Source of the DNA: Sedimentisphaerales bacterium | GTDB lineage: Bacteria; Planctomycetota; Phycisphaerae; Sedimentisphaerales; SM23-30 | Direction: 5' to 3' | Assembly (NCBI GenBank): GCA_028281535.1 | Contig: JANQJS010000002.1 | Span: forward strand, 62,001 to 126,000 | Length of the DNA stretch: 64,000 nt | In this document: one piece after another, positions 25,131 to 32,718 of the stretch | Numbering within the stretch: the stretch's first letter is position 1 | How the letters are laid out: each line of letters starts with the position of its first letter | Made by a program: the position numbers and the translations under genes | Notes under the pieces: model-generated | Databases searched by the model: none | Told to the model about the DNA's origin: nothing | Seen by the model: the letters and a program-made list of their open reading frames with translations, nothing else

Positions 25131-25463
25131 TTATGTTGGTTTTTGTGTTTGGCAATTCCAGCAGGCGGTGAATTGGGATTCGATGGAGTTTTCGCAGGCA
25201 GGACATTGCCAATTGGGCTGATCATCTTCGATTGTGTTTTCGTCGTTTGTTTTTCGTGATTCAAAATGTTCAACGATTTCTAAGGCTTTGTTGCGATCAA
25301 CTTCTGATACCCATACAGTTGGATAGGCTTCGCTAAAGGGAAGTTCGCCGCGAGCACTGAGTAGGTTGTCGCCTATCACTTCTGCTTTTATTCCCTGATT
25401 TTCGATAATATTATGGACAAAATAAGCGTCCATTAAATCTCGAGCCATATAGACTTTTTCCAT
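25131..25463 (-). CDS. DUF2007 protein with C-terminal zinc ribbon
   Basis: The start at 25463 is chosen because GAGGT lies 6 bases before this ATG and a good promoter lies just upstream. The 110-residue protein opens with a DUF2007-type ferredoxin-like domain (VYMARDLMDAYFVHNIIENQG at about 4-24, then AEVIGDNL and PTVWVSEVDRNKALEIVEHF). It closes with a CPAC...CWNC zinc ribbon at about 87-106. DUF2007 is called a putative signal-transducing domain by homology only, so function is open. The stop codon abuts a REP palindrome. Confidence 0.8.
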   Translation of the reverse strand: MEKVYMARDLMDAYFVHNIIENQGIKAEVIGDNLLSARGELPFSEAYPTVWVSEVDRNKALEIVEHFESRKTNDENTIEDDQPNWQCPACENSIESQFTACWNCQTQKPT

Positions 25464-25510
25464 GATATACCTCACAATCTCAAGTGTTAAAAATCCCTTT
25501 GCGTAAAGAT

Positions 25511-25539
25511 AATATACCAATATTTTTGAATTGCGTCAA
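25511..25539 (-). promoter_or_regulatory. Promoter of the DUF2007 gene
   Basis: On the minus strand TTGACG (25539-25534) and TATATT (25516-25511) are separated by 17 bases, giving a leader of about 40 bases before the ATG at 25463. Confidence 0.55.
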
Positions 25540-25718
25540 ACTGGAATGATGTGTCTGTTTCTGTATTGAAAGCAGGTACTTACAATCATAGCGTAATAAA
25601 AGAATGAGTGTGATCGCCCAGGAGTTATCTTTGTTATGATAATATGATTGTGTTATCTGATACCGTTTGCTAGAGTTTGAATATACGTTAGAAGGATTTT
25701 GAACGTGTCAATAGCAAG

Positions 25719-25743
25719 GGTTGGGTAGCTCTGGTTGCCCGGC
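25719..25743. repeat. Degenerate REP element
   Basis: GGGTTGGGTAGCTCTGG followed by TTGCCCGGCC keeps the right arm of the local REP; the left arm pairs only with G-U wobbles on the plus strand. It lies just downstream of the first globin gene and is followed by seven T residues on the plus strand. Confidence 0.5.
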
Positions 25744-25749
25744 CTTTTT

Positions 25750-26118
25750 TTATCGATTTAAAACATCATCTCTTAAAGATTCAATGCGTTCTTCTGCTTC
25801 TTGAATGAGTGGAGCATCAATGCCTATTTCTTGTAGAGTGCTGACCAAGTGTTCATCAATGGCATCGTAGTGTTCATCATTTAATCCTTTATCCTTGACC
25901 AGTTTTAAGTGGGCATCCCGCATCGTGGCTCCGTCGTAGTGAGGAGCTCCTCCAAAGGCAAATGTTAAGAAACGTCTTTGATGACCTCGTTGTAAAATCA
26001 TATCAATGTCAGTGAAAAAATGTTTGATGCGATCGTCCGCTAATACTTTTTTATAAAAAATATCGACGCAGGCTTTAACTGTTTTGTGGCCACCAATTCT
26101 GTCATACAAGCTACTCAT
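25750..26118 (-). CDS. Group 1 truncated hemoglobin (copy 1)
   Basis: A 122-residue 2-on-2 globin. Visible heme-pocket features are the B-helix FYKKVLADDR with Tyr22 (B10), the CD corner HFF at 33-35, the E-helix QRRFLTFAFGG near 47-57, and proximal His70 in RDAH. Such proteins bind oxygen or NO and often protect respiration from NO. It is about 60% identical and equal in length to the globin gene just upstream, so the two arose by tandem duplication. A strong terminator lies between them, and this copy has a poor ribosome site, so expression may differ. Confidence 0.93.
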   Translation of the reverse strand: MSSLYDRIGGHKTVKACVDIFYKKVLADDRIKHFFTDIDMILQRGHQRRFLTFAFGGAPHYDGATMRDAHLKLVKDKGLNDEHYDAIDEHLVSTLQEIGIDAPLIQEAEERIESLRDDVLNR

Positions 26119-26155
26119 CTTATTTTCTACTCATTGTATGATGGTATAAAATAAT

Positions 26156-26184
26156 AAAGGCCAGGTGGTGTTTGCCTGGCCTTT
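26156..26184 (-). terminator. Terminator after globin copy 2
   Basis: AAAGGCCAGG pairs perfectly with CCTGGCCTTT across a 9-base loop, followed on the minus strand by TATTATTTTAT. It begins 6 bases after the stop codon of the upstream globin gene. Confidence 0.8.
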
Positions 26185-26190
26185 CAGTGT

Positions 26191-26559
26191 TTATCGATTC
26201 AAAACTTCTTCACGGGTGGACTCTGCAATTTCGACAACTTCGCCGATAAGATCATCACCTACACCTAAATCTTTGAGGGTGTTGACAAGATTTTCGGCAA
26301 CGGCATTGAAGTGGTCATCGTTGAGTCCTTGCTCTTCGACAAGTTTTTTATGGGCCGCACGCATGGTTCTACCAGGATAGTCCGGTGACCCTCCAAACGC
26401 ATATGTTAGAAAGCGTTTTTGGTGACCTTTTTGTTTGACCATATCAATGTCATCAAAAAAGTGTTTGATACGATCATCTGCCAGGACTTTTTCATAAAAT
26501 TTTTCAACGGCCGCATCCACCGCGGCTTCTCCGCCAAGTCTTTCGTACAAGCTGCTCAT
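26191..26559 (-). CDS. Group 1 truncated hemoglobin (copy 2)
   Basis: The 122-residue sister of the gene at 25750-26118, aligning without gaps. It keeps the same pocket: FYEKVLADDR with Tyr22, HFF at 33-35, KRFLTYAFGG near 48-57 and proximal His70 in RAAH. GAAGGA gives a good ribosome site. It starts only 23 bp after the HEAT-repeat lipoprotein gene on the same strand, so the two are likely co-transcribed, ending at the hairpin downstream. Ligand (O2 or NO) cannot be told from sequence alone. Confidence 0.93.
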   Translation of the reverse strand: MSSLYERLGGEAAVDAAVEKFYEKVLADDRIKHFFDDIDMVKQKGHQKRFLTYAFGGSPDYPGRTMRAAHKKLVEEQGLNDDHFNAVAENLVNTLKDLGVGDDLIGEVVEIAESTREEVLNR

Positions 26560-26582
26560 AGGATTATTCCTTCAAAAGTTAG

Positions 26583-27608
26583 TTACGGGTGTATAGAGTA
26601 ACGTTTTAAGTAATCGACTGTCGCTCTCGCGGCAGCGATTTGAATGTAATGTGATGGAGCATCCATACCTTTGTATAGCATGACCGCATCTTCCTGATTG
26701 CCTACACTACCTACCGCTAATAACGCCAACCCTTTGACTCTATCTTCGTTTTGTGAATTTCCCTCTGGGTCCGCATATGTCAGACTCGATCGCATGAGAG
26801 CAACATGTTTTGGTTCAGCCAAATGTTTCAGGGCGCGAATGGCTGATAGCTGTACTTCAATCTGATCATCTTCAGCCAGAGCTGCCAGCATCGAATGAAC
26901 TGCGTTATCTGTTAGGTAAGATAATCCTGAAATGGCTAAAATTCGATCACTGGCAAAGCCACTACTCGAGTAAACGAGTAAGTTTTTTAAGATCGTTTTG
27001 TCCCCAAGTTTGGCCAGGGACTCTGCGGCTTGTAAACGAACCGCGGCACTCTGATTGTCTTTTTGTATTACACGCCACAGTTTGCTACGGCTGTTTTGTC
27101 GTATTCCCTTATTACCCAATCTGCCTAGGATCAGACATGCTTGCGAGCTGTAATTATCATCATTGCCCATGAGGATTTTATCGTACCATTTTGAAAATCG
27201 CTTATCGCCCATTTTTTCTAGTGCATAGGCCGCGGCCATTTTAACGGATGGGTTGTTTTCGCGGAGCATTTGCTCAAGCAATGGTTTGGCAGAATAATCC
27301 TGCATGTCTCCGGCGGCCATCGCTGCAGCAAAGCGAACAGCTGTTGCATTATCAAACATACGTTCGTGAATCAATGCGGGGGAATCCAAATCAATTTTTG
27401 CCAGGGCTAATGTTTCCAACGCATGACATCGAAGATAAGCATTATTGCTCTGAATCATCTGTAGAATCGTATCTTTCAGACGAGCTTCAAGCTGCTGATT
27501 AGAAACTTTTTCAGTGGGTAATACCATGATGTTAGAATATGAAGAAGAGTCTGTGCATCCCATACACCAGAGGGTTAGAATACTAATTGTAAGAATGATA
27601 TTTTTCAT
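26583..27608 (-). CDS. HEAT-repeat lipoprotein
   Basis: A 341-residue protein with a short signal peptide ending in LWCMGC, so Cys18 is a plausible though imperfect lipidation site. The rest is a run of HEAT-like helical pairs, for example AVRFAAAMAAGDM, SVKMAAAYALEKMGD, AVRLQAAESLAKLGD and EVQLSAIRALKHL. These form a curved protein-binding scaffold; partners are unknown. It sits upstream of globin copy 2, probably in one transcript. Its promoter lies so close that the message may begin at the ATG. Confidence 0.8.
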   Translation of the reverse strand: MKNIILTISILTLWCMGCTDSSSYSNIMVLPTEKVSNQQLEARLKDTILQMIQSNNAYLRCHALETLALAKIDLDSPALIHERMFDNATAVRFAAAMAAGDMQDYSAKPLLEQMLRENNPSVKMAAAYALEKMGDKRFSKWYDKILMGNDDNYSSQACLILGRLGNKGIRQNSRSKLWRVIQKDNQSAAVRLQAAESLAKLGDKTILKNLLVYSSSGFASDRILAISGLSYLTDNAVHSMLAALAEDDQIEVQLSAIRALKHLAEPKHVALMRSSLTYADPEGNSQNEDRVKGLALLAVGSVGNQEDAVMLYKGMDAPSHYIQIAAARATVDYLKRYSIHP

Positions 27609-27615
27609 AGTTCTT

Positions 27616-27644
27616 CTTATATCATGAATAAAGAGCTAGATCAA
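27616..27644 (-). promoter_or_regulatory. Promoter of the HEAT lipoprotein gene
   Basis: On the minus strand TTGATC (27644-27639) and TATAAG (27621-27616) are spaced by 17 bases; only 7 bases lie between the -10 and the ATG, suggesting a leaderless or nearly leaderless message. Confidence 0.45.
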
Positions 27645-27733
27645 TTTGTCTTTTAAGCAAATCATGAGTTGAAGCGGTAAAAAATATTTTGCGCAGTTTA
27701 AAATTGAGATCTTGCTATTTTTGAATGAGATTT

Positions 27734-28174
27734 TTAGCTATAGATGGAAAGGAAATCGGTAATGGCTACTTTGATGCAGTCATGGCCTAAGCCCCAGATG
27801 TTGTACCATGCAGCACAGAGAGAAATGATAATCGTACCAGTTAAGACGAGTGTAGCAAGCCGGCCTCGCAAATAAATACTGACCACAAGACCTGCAACGA
27901 GTTTCAGATAGGCACAGAGCAGTGGGCCAATATATGGACCGTGCGTTTCTATTCCCCAACGAAAGATTGGGTGTAATTCTGCTTCTGGGCCTAATTTGTA
28001 GACGGTCAGGAAATAGGTTGTGCTGGCAGCGTCACAGAATATCGCAAAAATAAAACCAATAAATAAAAAACCATGGGCCTGCCAGTAGCCTCGATAATTA
28101 TCATAAAATCGCTCTGTAATTTGAGCAAAGCATGGTTCATTTATCTGATTCGTATTTTTTACGATTAAATCCAT
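27734..28174 (-). CDS. Small membrane protein, DUF5658-like
   Basis: A 146-residue protein with three membrane segments (about 34-55, 80-100 and 105-125). The first runs into CDAASTTYFLTVYKLGPEAELHP, a charged-Asp then Gly-x-Glu-x-x-x-His-Pro pattern like that of DUF5658 proteins, which is how I class it (moderate certainty). Function is unknown. It is alone between lnt and the HEAT lipoprotein gene. The 208-bp upstream gap holds a small CGAAT...ATTCG repeat but no clear promoter. Confidence 0.6.
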   Translation of the reverse strand: MDLIVKNTNQINEPCFAQITERFYDNYRGYWQAHGFLFIGFIFAIFCDAASTTYFLTVYKLGPEAELHPIFRWGIETHGPYIGPLLCAYLKLVAGLVVSIYLRGRLATLVLTGTIIISLCAAWYNIWGLGHDCIKVAITDFLSIYS

Positions 28175-28382
28175 TGTTTTCCCTACAATGATTCAATTAT
28201 TAGAAATTGGTTACTGAATTAATATCGGCGAATCTATAATTCGACTTTCAGGCGAGTGAATGTGACCAGAAATAGCCTGATAATAATAATAGATAGAATG
28301 ACCGTTTAAATGCCTATATTGGGGCGATGGTTGGTGCGTAGGTGTTTGAAGTGTTAATTTATAACGATTATTCGGGCCGGAA

Positions 28383-30113
28383 TTATTTAGGGGTTCGTTT
28401 CAGGATCATTGTTCCAGCTAGGATATCTAACAGAAGAAGCCCCATAATGATTGCGCAACCTATTGCAAAAACATCGCCAATTCGATTATAAAGCGTAATG
28501 CGAGAATCTATTCTGAGTCGATCCGTTTGAAAACCAGCTACTGCCTGGCGATTTCTTATTTTCGTGGGGAGCGTCCCTGCCAGTGGGCGAGTCGAAACGG
28601 TGCCATCAGAATGTATAAATCCACTGATACCCATATTAACTGAGCGAGCAATCGGTACACGATTTTCAACCGCACGAAATTTGCACATGGCCCAATGTTG
28701 AAGTAATTCACCCGTGGGTTTGATGGGGTTGTCTCCTCCGCCAAAGACATACCACCCTTCGTTGCTGATATTCAAAAGAAAATCAACCGGTTTGCGTTTG
28801 TTTTCAGCTCGCGTTAAGACTCGCGGCACGTAGGGAATGACATCTTCATAGCAAATCGCTACAGAAAAAGTGTAAGTGCGATTATTTTGTGCAGGTATTT
28901 CAAAGATGGTGGGGTCTGTTCCGGCGGTTAGTGAATATTCAAAACCTTCGTAAGGTGACAATACGCTATTGAGAAATTTATAAAACGCAGGCCAGCTTTC
29001 TCGAAATGGAATAAATTCGCCAAACGGAACCAGATGCATTTTGTCATAGCGGCTGTGCCAACGCGTTCCATCTTTTAAAAATAGTTCCGCGCTATTAAAT
29101 AATCGAAAGGTGAAATCGTCTTGCAATTCATAGGAATTGGAGCCGACCAGTATCGACGTTTTATTTTTTGATAGTTCTGTTAAGGCGTTGACGATGCGTA
29201 GGCTATCCTGTTGATCAGCAGGTTCTTTAGGTAATGCCAGGTATTCACGGTTAATGGCGCCGATCATAGTTTCAGGCCAGACGATTAGATCCGGCTTTAT
29301 GGTCTTGTCTAAAGCGTCCCGGCTTAAATTCAAATGGCGAAGTAAAATGTTTGGCCGCTCGGTTGCGTCGTCTTTGACAAATTGCGGGATGTTATCTTGA
29401 ATGACTGAAACGATGGGCCCTTCTGTAACAACAGAGGGGGTTTGCTTAATTCGAAATAGGCCATAGACGTAAGTGCCAACCAGCAATAAAACTAATATGG
29501 TCATCATGCGTAAGGGGCGAAATGCGAGTAGGTTTGCTTTTTTATTTTTTCCCATGGGTCTTAATAAAATGTCGCAGAAAAAACCATTTGCCATCGCAAT
29601 GAGAAATGTTAGCCCATACGCGCCGAATAGATCACTGATTTGAATCAGCGTAGTGTGTTCATGTTGACTATGACTTAGATAAAACCAGGGGAATCCTGTC
29701 ATGACCCAGCTTCGTAGCATTTCTTGGCCAACCCAGATGATAGGCAGGACAATGGTAAAACTCCATAGGCGATAATGGTAAATCCGATGCAGCAAATATC
29801 CGCATAGAGGAAAGTACATCGCTAGGTAAAAACAAAGCGCAATCATCCCCGGCCCAGTGACCGGCCAGAGCCAGATAAGATTGATCAAATAATAAACCAC
29901 ACCAAACAAATAATTACATAGCGTCATCGTTTTAGGTTTTTGCGTTCGCGTTACCGCCAGCACCCAGGGTACTAAACATATCCACGCAAAATAACTCATC
30001 CCAATGGGTTCATGGATAAGCGTTAGGCACGTCATGCTAACAAACAATAAGACGAGTCCCGTTTTTAGGCCTTGGGAAGATTTGATATGACTAGGTTGCG
30101 TAAGTTCGGTCAT
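28383..30113 (-). CDS. lnt: Apolipoprotein N-acyltransferase
   Basis: Lnt adds the third acyl chain to lipoproteins at the inner membrane. The protein (576 residues from ATG 30113) has about six N-terminal membrane helices and a nitrilase-like domain with the Glu-Lys-Cys triad: WPETMIGA near 280, YDKMHLVPFGEFIP near 355, and AICYEDVIP near 419. A final helix follows. I place the start at 30113, one base past the stop codon of the upstream gene with GGAAAC before it; a longer reading would overlap that gene. The several lipoproteins in this window are its natural substrates. Confidence 0.92.
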   Translation of the reverse strand: MTELTQPSHIKSSQGLKTGLVLLFVSMTCLTLIHEPIGMSYFAWICLVPWVLAVTRTQKPKTMTLCNYLFGVVYYLINLIWLWPVTGPGMIALCFYLAMYFPLCGYLLHRIYHYRLWSFTIVLPIIWVGQEMLRSWVMTGFPWFYLSHSQHEHTTLIQISDLFGAYGLTFLIAMANGFFCDILLRPMGKNKKANLLAFRPLRMMTILVLLLVGTYVYGLFRIKQTPSVVTEGPIVSVIQDNIPQFVKDDATERPNILLRHLNLSRDALDKTIKPDLIVWPETMIGAINREYLALPKEPADQQDSLRIVNALTELSKNKTSILVGSNSYELQDDFTFRLFNSAELFLKDGTRWHSRYDKMHLVPFGEFIPFRESWPAFYKFLNSVLSPYEGFEYSLTAGTDPTIFEIPAQNNRTYTFSVAICYEDVIPYVPRVLTRAENKRKPVDFLLNISNEGWYVFGGGDNPIKPTGELLQHWAMCKFRAVENRVPIARSVNMGISGFIHSDGTVSTRPLAGTLPTKIRNRQAVAGFQTDRLRIDSRITLYNRIGDVFAIGCAIIMGLLLLDILAGTMILKRTPK

Positions 30114-30114
30114 A

Positions 30115-30909
30115 TTACTGTTTCCATGCTTCAGCAATTAGTTTTCTGAAAAAATCATCAACCTCATCGACTGGTGCGATGTTGGCTTTTGCCTCGGCGC
30201 AATATTCTTTCAGGAGCTCCAGGTGTTCTGTGACAAATTGGTCAATCGAATCTATGCGGTCACCTTTGTCAATTTCGCCGCTCGCTTGTTTTTGTTTGAC
30301 GAGCTTGTCAATGTCGCATCGAACCTCATTTGGTAAGTCGACACCATTACAAACTTCTGGAAATTGCATAGGGATTAAACCTCCATGTTTTTTGAGCCAC
30401 ATTAAATTCAATAGCGGTCGAAGGACATAAAGATATTTTTTTAATGACACTTGTTCTTTGCCATAAATATATTTTTCGAATTGGCTTTCAGCCATATTCA
30501 TATAATGATAGGCGCGTGTGATATCACTGCAATAAGTTGTTGCCAACTGATTAATTTGCTCTAAGAAGCTGCCCTGTTTGAGATATTGGTATGGCGATAC
30601 GATCCACTCAAGAAAAACAGGATTGCTTTTGCGAAAAAGTCGTAATGCTTTCCGTAATTCCCAACCGCTGATGTCGAGTTCATCGGTGAGTGGTTTTTCA
30701 ATCACGTCGCGTCGCTCCCGAATCGTTACATACCAATCTGACCGATGGACATAGATGAATCGGACATCATAATCACTATCTTCTGAAGCAAATCCCCAGG
30801 AACGACTGCCAGACTCAATCGCGAAAAGAATTTTTACATCAAACTCTTTTTCAATGTCATAGAGCAGTTGAGTGATCTCATCTTTTTTATCTTCGATGCA
30901 TAGCGTCAT
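30115..30909 (-). CDS. RlaP-type nucleotidyltransferase
   Basis: A 264-residue member of the polymerase-beta-fold nucleotidyltransferases of the RlaP type (PF10127; RNA-ligase-associated). The active-site pattern is GSRSWGF at 34-40 followed by SEDSDYDVRFIYV at 42-54, giving Gly34-Ser35 and Asp46/Asp48. The all-helical C-terminal part includes KKYLYVLRPLLNLMWL. The start at 30909 overlaps the end of the upstream aminotransferase gene by about 23 bases; a longer reading would overlap more. Co-transcription with dat and lnt is likely. The nucleotide acceptor is unknown, and no RNA ligase gene is in the window. Confidence 0.8.
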   Translation of the reverse strand: MTLCIEDKKDEITQLLYDIEKEFDVKILFAIESGSRSWGFASEDSDYDVRFIYVHRSDWYVTIRERRDVIEKPLTDELDISGWELRKALRLFRKSNPVFLEWIVSPYQYLKQGSFLEQINQLATTYCSDITRAYHYMNMAESQFEKYIYGKEQVSLKKYLYVLRPLLNLMWLKKHGGLIPMQFPEVCNGVDLPNEVRCDIDKLVKQKQASGEIDKGDRIDSIDQFVTEHLELLKEYCAEAKANIAPVDEVDDFFRKLIAEAWKQ

Positions 30910-31738
30910 ATAATTTCTCGTGAAGTTGTGTGGAATAAGGTCCCTTCTCGCCGGAGCCGATTTTATTGCCATCCAGTTCGATCACTCCCATGATCTCGGT
31001 GGTGGTCCCGGCAACGAGTAGTTCATCTGCATCCAATGCCTGCTGAACGGTGAAAGGTTGTTCGATGGCCGTGAGTCCGATGCTGTCAGCAATTTCCAGA
31101 ATCAATGCACGTGTAATGCTGGGAAGTACATTGGCAGTTAATGGGGCGGTTAATAACTCCTTGCCTCGAATCATCATAACGCTGTTAGCGGTTGCTTCTG
31201 TGATGCGGCCATGTTCGTTGACTAAAATGGCATCATCCAGACCCGATTGCAGTGCACGATTTTTTGCCATGACGTTGGCGAGTAAATTCAGTGATTTTAT
31301 ATCACATCGTTTCCATCGCCAGTCAGGATGTGTAATTGCTCGAATGGTTTCGGTTTCTCTAGGCGGTGTTTTTCGCAGCGTCAATAGAAAGTTGGGTTGC
31401 CAATCATCTGTGTAGTTCAGACCTCGTGTTTGACGATCTCGAGTTACTTGAAAATAAAGAATGCCATTCTTTAGGTTTGATTTCTCCAGGGCCTGGTCAA
31501 TTCGCTGGTCAATTTGATCCAGGTCTACTTTTTCTGACATACCAAGCTCTTCCAGACTGTATTCAAATCGAGCCATGTGTGGGCCACGAGCAAATAAATG
31601 CCCCTGGCACAAACGCAAAACTTCATAGGCTCCGTCTCCAAAATAGACGCCACCATCATGAATGCTAATGCTTGCCTGGTCGTAGGGTACAATGTCATCA
31701 TTGACCATAGCCAGATTTTCAGTTTTCTGAGTCGTCAT
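30887..31738 (-). CDS. dat: Class IV aminotransferase, D-amino acid type
   Basis: A 283-residue PLP enzyme of fold type IV. SIHDGGVYFGDGAYEVLR at 25-42 is the D-amino acid aminotransferase start, Lys148 in RCDIKSLNLL is the PLP lysine, and the GRITEATANSVMM segment near 178-190 binds the cofactor phosphate. D-alanine aminotransferase supplies D-alanine and D-glutamate for peptidoglycan; branched-chain or aminodeoxychorismate activity is possible in this fold but the motifs favour Dat. AAGGGAA precedes the ATG and a good promoter lies upstream. It heads the dat-RlaP-lnt unit. Confidence 0.85.
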   Translation of the reverse strand: MTTQKTENLAMVNDDIVPYDQASISIHDGGVYFGDGAYEVLRLCQGHLFARGPHMARFEYSLEELGMSEKVDLDQIDQRIDQALEKSNLKNGILYFQVTRDRQTRGLNYTDDWQPNFLLTLRKTPPRETETIRAITHPDWRWKRCDIKSLNLLANVMAKNRALQSGLDDAILVNEHGRITEATANSVMMIRGKELLTAPLTANVLPSITRALILEIADSIGLTAIEQPFTVQQALDADELLVAGTTTEIMGVIELDGNKIGSGEKGPYSTQLHEKLYDAMHRR

Positions 31739-31766
31739 AAATTTCCCTTATTATTTTGTTGCCAAC

Positions 31767-31795
31767 AGTATAGGGATATATCCAAAACCTGACAA
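31767..31795 (-). promoter_or_regulatory. Promoter of the dat operon
   Basis: On the minus strand TTGTCA (31795-31790) and TATACT (31772-31767) are separated by 17 bases, 29 bases before the dat ATG; both boxes match the consensus at 5 of 6 positions. Confidence 0.6.
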
Positions 31796-31954
31796 TAGAA
31801 TTACCGGACGAGAATACCCGCTATTTTTTGCTTTAAATGGATAGTAGAATTTTTTAAAAATAAATAAAAAATGCTAAAGAATTCATGAAAGTTTACCGAT
31901 CTTATTAACACTGGATATGCCAAAAATACACATAAGTGTCGGGGCGGTGGAGGC

Positions 31955-32332
31955 ATGATGATGCCTGAGGCTAGTTCACAACATAGGGAGAGAACGCCAG
32001 TAACAGATCCCAATCGATCCTACCGAAATGGTCTGCCAACAGAAAATCCATCTCAACAGCAAGGCGAAGCGTTTTGGGCATTATTAATCGCATTTTGTTG
32101 TGTCTTAGGCCTAATCTTTTTTATCGCTGGTGGAGACTTGGTCTCCAGCTCTGACTCTCAGCGGTCTACTGGTTTTGCAGTGAATGATTTTAATGAGAAT
32201 CCTGTCGGATATGTCAGCGAGCTGTTTTTCCAAAATATCGATTTCTGGTTGGTTGCTGGAGTTTTAGTTATTTTATGTATGGTTCTGATGGTCATATTTT
32301 CTGCGAAAAACACAAAAAACACCTCTTCCTGA
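31955..32332 (+). CDS. Small two-helix membrane protein, unknown
   Basis: A 125-residue protein not recognised. It has a polar N-terminal 38 residues, a membrane helix at about 41-60, a short polar segment and a second helix at about 95-115, ending in KNTKNTSS. GGAGG lies before three possible in-frame ATG codons (31955, 31958, 31961), so the exact first residue is uncertain. It is divergent from dat and ends just before the promoter of the next small membrane protein. Confidence 0.6.
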   Translation: MMMPEASSQHRERTPVTDPNRSYRNGLPTENPSQQQGEAFWALLIAFCCVLGLIFFIAGGDLVSSSDSQRSTGFAVNDFNENPVGYVSELFFQNIDFWLVAGVLVILCMVLMVIFSAKNTKNTSS

Positions 32333-32345
32333 CGATTTCACTCCA

Positions 32346-32374
32346 TTGACGAATCGTCGCAAATCACCTAAAAT
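32346..32374 (+). promoter_or_regulatory. Promoter of the small membrane protein - clpX unit
   Basis: TTGACG (32346-32351) and TAAAAT (32369-32374) are separated by 17 bases. A perfect 7-bp inverted repeat, GACGATT (32331-32337) with AATCGTC (32352-32358), brackets the -35 and could be an operator or the end of the preceding gene's transcript. Confidence 0.55.
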
Positions 32375-32433
32375 ATTATAGAGTATCCGGAGGGTCATGG
32401 AATGACCTTGTTGTATTTAACGGCTTAGTAATT

Positions 32434-32691
32434 ATGAACCTATGGCAGACATTAGAATCAAAGCTCGGCTCAGATTTGTATTGGATCCTGGGTTCTGTGG
32501 TGACACTTTTACTGGTAATTCTTTTTGCGGTTTGGTTGATCAGAAAGTATTTTCGACCAGATAGCAAAATGGAAAAAAATCTGGCCTTTTCACTCGATGG
32601 GTTGGAAAAAATGTATAAGGATGGCCACATCTCTGACGATGAATACAAGACATTAAAAGGAAAACTAGTTCAGCAGATGGACCTAAAATAG
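32434..32691 (+). CDS. Small membrane protein with SHOCT-like tail
   Basis: An 85-residue protein with one membrane helix (about 17-37) and a C-terminal helical pair reading LEKMYKDGHISDDEYKTLK, the pattern of SHOCT-type short domains often found at the end of small membrane proteins. No ribosome site is seen at its ATG; instead GGAGGG and an 8-codon ORF (32402-32428) end just before it, so translation may be coupled. clpX starts 27 bp later, probably on the same transcript. Function unknown. Confidence 0.65.
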   Translation: MNLWQTLESKLGSDLYWILGSVVTLLLVILFAVWLIRKYFRPDSKMEKNLAFSLDGLEKMYKDGHISDDEYKTLKGKLVQQMDLK

Positions 32692-32718
32692 ATTTGATAT
32701 CGAAAGGTCGAATCCATA

